Positions 59,581 to 64,000 of a DNA stretch of 64,000 nucleotides are shown piece after piece (the stretch's first letter is position 1; every line of letters begins with the position of its first letter). Origin of the DNA: Sipunculus nudus (lineage: Eukaryota > Annelida > Sipuncula > Golfingiida > Sipunculidae); NCBI GenBank assembly GCA_026874595.1, contig CM049314.1:57274300-57338299 (forward strand), written 5' to 3'. Both the position numbers and the translations under genes were made by a program. The notes below the pieces were generated by a model, which searched no databases, was not told where the DNA came from, and worked only from the letters and a program-made list of their open reading frames with translations.

Positions 59581-60513
59581 GTAAATATGGAGGAGTGAGC
59601 AGATGTTCCTTTGTATGTGATAAAGTAAAACTGATGTTACCTGATGTTATATGATGTTTGACTAAATATACACTTTTATGATTAGTCCAGAACTGGATGC
59701 TGACAGAAACGCCAACACCCTCCTTCCCTAATATCCCGCCCTGTCAGCCAACAGCATGAAAGTCACATATTCTTTCTTCCACCTGATAGATCAGGCTTGA
59801 ATGCTTGTCCCTGCTTAACGCTCAAATTCCAGTCCTAGCTACAGAATGTTTGACATCAGATTTATGAGATGTAGAATGCGTTATCTTCTGACAGTGATAT
59901 CATGCTTTCCCCCAAAAGTTGCCTATAATCACTAAATTTGTGAATGAAAGTGATGTTAACACTATCCTTTATCTCATAAATGTACCAGTATACTTTTCAT
60001 GTAAAATACCGGATATCGCTAATGCAGCTTCTCGTGTAGATGGAGGAGAAAAACGACTGGTTGGCGCAGCCGGAAGCTTGTTTGTGCAGGCAAGCGTGAT
60101 TCAGCAAGACACTCATTAACACAGACAAAACTGACAGTCCCAACTTTGTTAGCTTATACGTGCTATAGAATCACATTAATTAATATTATCATTGAATAAT
60201 TACAAGGTTACAATTGTTTCGTACCATAAGGTATCATAATTCAAGGAAACTTGCAAAATATGAAGTTTATCAAAGACAAAAGCCCTGTGTACGTTTCCCT
60301 TAAATCATCCGCTACAAGGCAGTTGATTCAAGATCAAATTCTAATGCAAACCATGCCGAATGCAGAATTTTCTTCTGTCTTTTCATGATCTGTATTATGG
60401 TTTAACATGCAAAATAAATATGATGAATAATAAGTATCAAGATGATCAGCAATTAAAAACACAATGTCCAGTGCCCACACTGCCATGCTAAATGAATGGG
60501 CGAGTCAGGCTGG

Positions 60514-60527
60514 ACGCTAGGGGGCAC
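60514..60527 (+). promoter_or_regulatory. CTCF-like core motif, weaker
   Basis: ACGCTAGGGGGCAC fits 12 of 14 positions. It sits in a GC-richer unique stretch (about 60470-60600). Confidence 0.25.
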
Positions 60528-60614
60528 TAGTTGTTTGCCTGCAATTTTTCAAGCAGGCAGTCATTTACTGCCTCCACACACGAGAGTATCGGTATTAGCG
60601 ATATCCTGTGTTGG

Positions 60615-60647
60615 ATGTGTGTGTGTGTTGGGGGGGGGGGGGGGGGG
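60615..60647 (+). repeat. GT tract plus 18 G run
   Basis: A short GT microsatellite runs directly into 18 consecutive G (60630-60647). Similar G or C runs occur at about 38648-38660, 48986-49001, 49703-49715 and 57714-57727. Confidence 0.85.
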
Positions 60648-63600
60648 ATGAGACCTGTTAATGTCCAGTTCTGGACTATTTGATGATGTACTCATCTATG
60701 GCTTCATCACAGCTAAGCTACTCACCGTACTAACTTATTTATGTACGTGCAATATTGCCAATAACTGTGCCAGTTATGTTGAACCAGCATCACAGGAAAT
60801 ATACAGGCATGGCAGGTCTGAAAGCAAGTTCAGTGTCATGCACAGGAAAATATATGTGTAGAAATCTCCCTCGGATGAAGTGCAGAAGATGGATCGTTGG
60901 GGTCTTTATAGACCAGTGAATTCATCTGTAACCACGGTCATAATTCAGCTGGCTCGGACCTTATTTTACCTTAGGTAGCCACCACTATGAAAGGCCCATA
61001 TAACTCTCTCATTACTCGCACTACCATGCCCTGAGAAACCCAGTTTCATCACCAGTGGATTGGAATTGATAGTGAATGGCTGCCGTGATTTACTGTCAGC
61101 TAGCAAATCACCATGGTACAGTGTGGCCATATAAATATGAAATAAACGAGGCCTCCCACAGGGACTGATATGACCATAATTATGGTAGTGTCAGTATGGG
61201 AAATTAGCTATTCCCACAACACCTACAATTAAATAACTTATCACAAAAGCCAGACAAAATGTGATGTTTGTTACATATGCTAATTAGGCTGCTGACCTTT
61301 GAGCCAGTGTTATTTACATAAAAATTTGTACAATATTTTGCATCATTCTTTTATAACCATTGGCTTAGCCTGGTTAGGATCCCTCTTCAGGGTTACATAA
61401 TTTACCATTCATGAGCAATGGAACCTTCTGAACAACAAAACTGTATATATACACTCTTATAACTTTCTTGAAATATATATAAATGTTACCTTCAATATTT
61501 TTTCATTATGCTTCTATTTTATATTTGAGGATATATTAAATATTGACTGTTTTACATCCTACTAATTATTAAATTCCTTGAGCCATTGAAATCTGAATCT
61601 GAAATACTTTAAAATTTCTTGTCATTCTGCTATAAAAGTAGAAATTAGAAATTTATGTAAAAATCTGATGAATCATTAAAGAGTTTATACTCCTTAATTA
61701 ACCCTAGATTTGTTAAAGGATAAAGATATAAACATGTGTTTAAAAAGTTGTTAAATGTCAAAGAATTTAGGGAAGACTGATATAGAATTGTTTGAGACAA
61801 CAATCAGCAATTAAGAAACTAGCTCTAGGAATTATTGATAAATATAACTTCGTAAACTGGCAAGTTGTTATGGAATATGAAAATATCGTGACCAGCTGTC
61901 ATGTGATGCAGGTGATATCAAATGATTGCTAGTGTTAATAAGGTGTTAATTATGAGAACGAAGAGCTAAGAAAGCGAACCACTTTAAACAAATTGTTAAT
62001 TAAGGTCGCATTGGTAAATTGAATGTGATGTTCACAGTTAAATAAGAACCAGACCACTGATTAAAATGTAATTCAGTTAATGTCTGGTGTTATGGATCTA
62101 TCCCAGAAGCCACCAGTCATCCATCCTGTGTAAACAAACTCATTTTCTGAAGAGAAATATTGATAAATTTAACCTCAGGGGAGAGTGAGGTACTTGACAG
62201 TGGTATTCAGTGAAAACTTTGCAAAGAATATACCACCCTGTGAAAAAAATATAGAAGGATTGAAATGTAAAATGCTTTGTTTAAAGTGTATAACATTTGC
62301 ATTTATCAGATCAAAACTTGAGGCAGAAATAATGAGTATCTGAAATAGCTTTGAGGGTGACAGGTACATGTTTGTCTGAAGATTTCCAAGAATGAGGTGG
62401 CATGAGTGGTCTTACAACTAAACATGACAAGAATTCGATCTCAGTGTCGGACGAGACAGATTTTGCTGACTTGCACTTTTGTGATATTTCCTGCCCTGTT
62501 TTTTCCTGCCACTTAGAGTCACTGAAACTGAGGTCCACTATTGTAGTTTTTACAAGAATGAGGTGTTTGTTTTACATTCCAGCCTGAAGGGCATAGCCAT
62601 CGTTGACAGTCTGAAAAGGAACCAAAGTCTCTGATGTTGTTTTAAGACCATCACTAAGCATTTGTTCAGCATACCTGTGGCACTTTGAAATGTTCGATGT
62701 ACTTTTGCTTCCTCCCATTGGTGTCCTATAGTTGTCTTGTAGCTAGAATTATGTTTTGTTAAAACAAATATGGATAAGATTTTATGTTTGCATGGACGAA
62801 TCTTCCATATTGTTTCACTCATTATATCACACATCTTTTTAAGGGCCTGTGGTGATTAGCCCCCTTTGTTTTTTTTGTCATGTAGACTAGGTACCCTAAA
62901 GCTTTATAGCTGCAAAGAAGTAATTTTCCAGAATCTCAAAGTAAATTTTGATTGAATATTTTGTGTATTAATTCCAAAGTACATTTTATATAACTGAATA
63001 TGAGGAAAATTATTCTTGGAGGTCTTTTATGTTGAAAGATAATTGCCTGTTTGCTTAATGACCAGGGAAATTTCATCAGAGCTGAACTATGATTAACCGT
63101 GTTGTTACCCATAAATTGCAATAAATATATCTTCCAGTGACAAAAAATCACAAGAATGTTTTGTGTTTGTTTATTGCCTTTAAATGTCATAAACCATCAC
63201 TTTTAAAATATTACTATCCAAAGGTAATTTAATCTTTTGAATTACACAGAACCCTAGTTTTAAAACCAGTTAGCCATGACAATTATGTGCCGATCAACAA
63301 ACCTCATGGAGGAACAAAGAACCAGAGCCATGAAGAGTGTACTATTGTCTGTAAATGTCCCAGGATTTCAGGAAGAAGAACTGTTACATTTAAAGTACTT
63401 TTCTGGTGTTCTCAGACCACTTTGTATGTTTTATGGTTTATCTTTAATGAAATTGGAGTTGAGACAGTTTCATGTGAAGACTAAAAGTACATTGCTCAAA
63501 CAATCAACATAAAAAAGAGCCAAGCCATGCTGCTGGGTGTACAGATAAAGTCTAAAGCTGGCCTCCCATCAACCAATTTTTCTGGCTGTTTTTTTTTTTT

Positions 63601-63728
63601 TTTTTAAATCCAGTAGAAAAAAAATTGGCTGTGAAAAGCCATGACAGTGTCAAGGATTTTCAAGCCCATTGTTTTATCTGGCTGGAAAATTTGGTAGATG
63701 TGATGGTGGAATTAAAAATTTTGGCCAA

Positions 63729-63870
63729 TTTTTAGCTTTGCTGACTATAAGTCATCTGAGCTATAGTCGTGGTCCGTGTCTGTCCATCTGGCTGTTAACA
63801 GGGCACGTTTTGAAACCGTTGGACCCATGAATCCAAAATTTTGCAGTTAGTCACCATAGCATTGTCAGTT
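63729..63870 (+). mobile_element. 5' fragment of a HINE-like element
   Basis: TTTTTAGCTTTGCTGACTAT, AAGTCATCTGAGCTATAGTC and the following GAAACCGTTGGACCCATGAA match the 5' ends of elements B, C and D. Similarity stops soon after CAAAATTTTGCAGTTAG, so this copy is 5'-only. Confidence 0.65.
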
Positions 63871-64000
63871 AAGCGAGCTTGGTAACAGAGCTGCATCTAT
63901 TAATTCCAGATAAATCTCAGTTCTGTAACATTTTTCACCTACCATTAAGATGCCAGGGATTATATACTTTACTGGGCTTGTATACCTGTCCTGCTCATGT

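Larger units (their letters stand above)
57779..63728. other. unique intronic DNA with scattered pogo-like relics
   Basis: Beyond the listed MITE pieces, copy 6 of the dispersed repeat and a CTCF-like motif, nothing was recognised. The many 60-90 codon frames lack family features. Confidence 0.4.
46979..64000 (+). other. CASK: CASK downstream intron (partial)
   Basis: This is DNA 3' of the second recognised CASK exon, beginning GTAAGTAAG. The next expected exon (ALLQTHDVVAHEVY in the family) was not found. A TCTCAG|GCACTG at about 52190 resembles an acceptor plus an Ala-Leu codon pair, but it continues FVNSN and does not fit. Contents are mainly repeats and unique AT-rich DNA. Confidence 0.65.

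Overview
This window looks like intronic DNA from an AT-rich, repeat-laden invertebrate genome. The best guess is a lophotrochozoan such as a mollusc, based on the repeat families. They have a 5' hairpin, GTCCGTCCG runs, tandem cores of about 280-345 bp and a 3' hairpin ending in CTAGT or CTTGTTT. There is no prokaryotic architecture. Almost all open frames are short chance ORFs or frames running through repeats.

One host gene is recognisable. Two short plus-strand exons with clean splice sites (26279-26356 and 46892-46978) are both in phase 0. Joined, they encode 55 residues of the L27 region of CASK (LIN-2), the synaptic and epithelial MAGUK scaffold. The whole window therefore appears to lie inside CASK: more than 26 kb of upstream intron, a 20.5 kb intron between the exons, and at least 17 kb of downstream intron. 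Neighbouring CASK exons were looked for by eye and not found.

The introns are full of mobile DNA. On the minus strand at 18769-20689 lies a pogo/Tigger-type DDE transposase gene. It has two exons split by a 454 bp intron, an AT-hook-like N-terminus, two DNA-binding domains and an intact D-D-D triad. Three in-frame stops interrupt it, but there is no frameshift. Short pogo-like inverted-repeat elements (the clearest at 43649-43828) are scattered around. At least five families of non-autonomous, Helentron/HINE-like elements occupy about 2.0-3.6, 10.2-13.75, 21.3-21.8, 22.6-23.9, 32.2-34.1, 38.7-41.8, 50.0-50.8, 53.6-54.0, 55.6-57.8 and 63.7 kb. One of them is inserted inside another, which fixes its ends. 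Also present are a tRNA-derived SINE-like copy, a fragment of a non-LTR retrotransposon, two GCAAAG-rich minisatellites (22 bp and about 42 bp units), several dispersed duplications and ordinary microsatellites.

The main points for follow-up are: the shared terminal design of the HINE-like families; a 12-bp palindrome, GGTGGCGCCACC, recurring in the cores of different families; the nuclear-receptor-type direct repeats carried by the 55.6-57.8 kb element; and the nearly intact pogo gene. All assignments come from reading the sequence and from recalled family knowledge. No database search was run.
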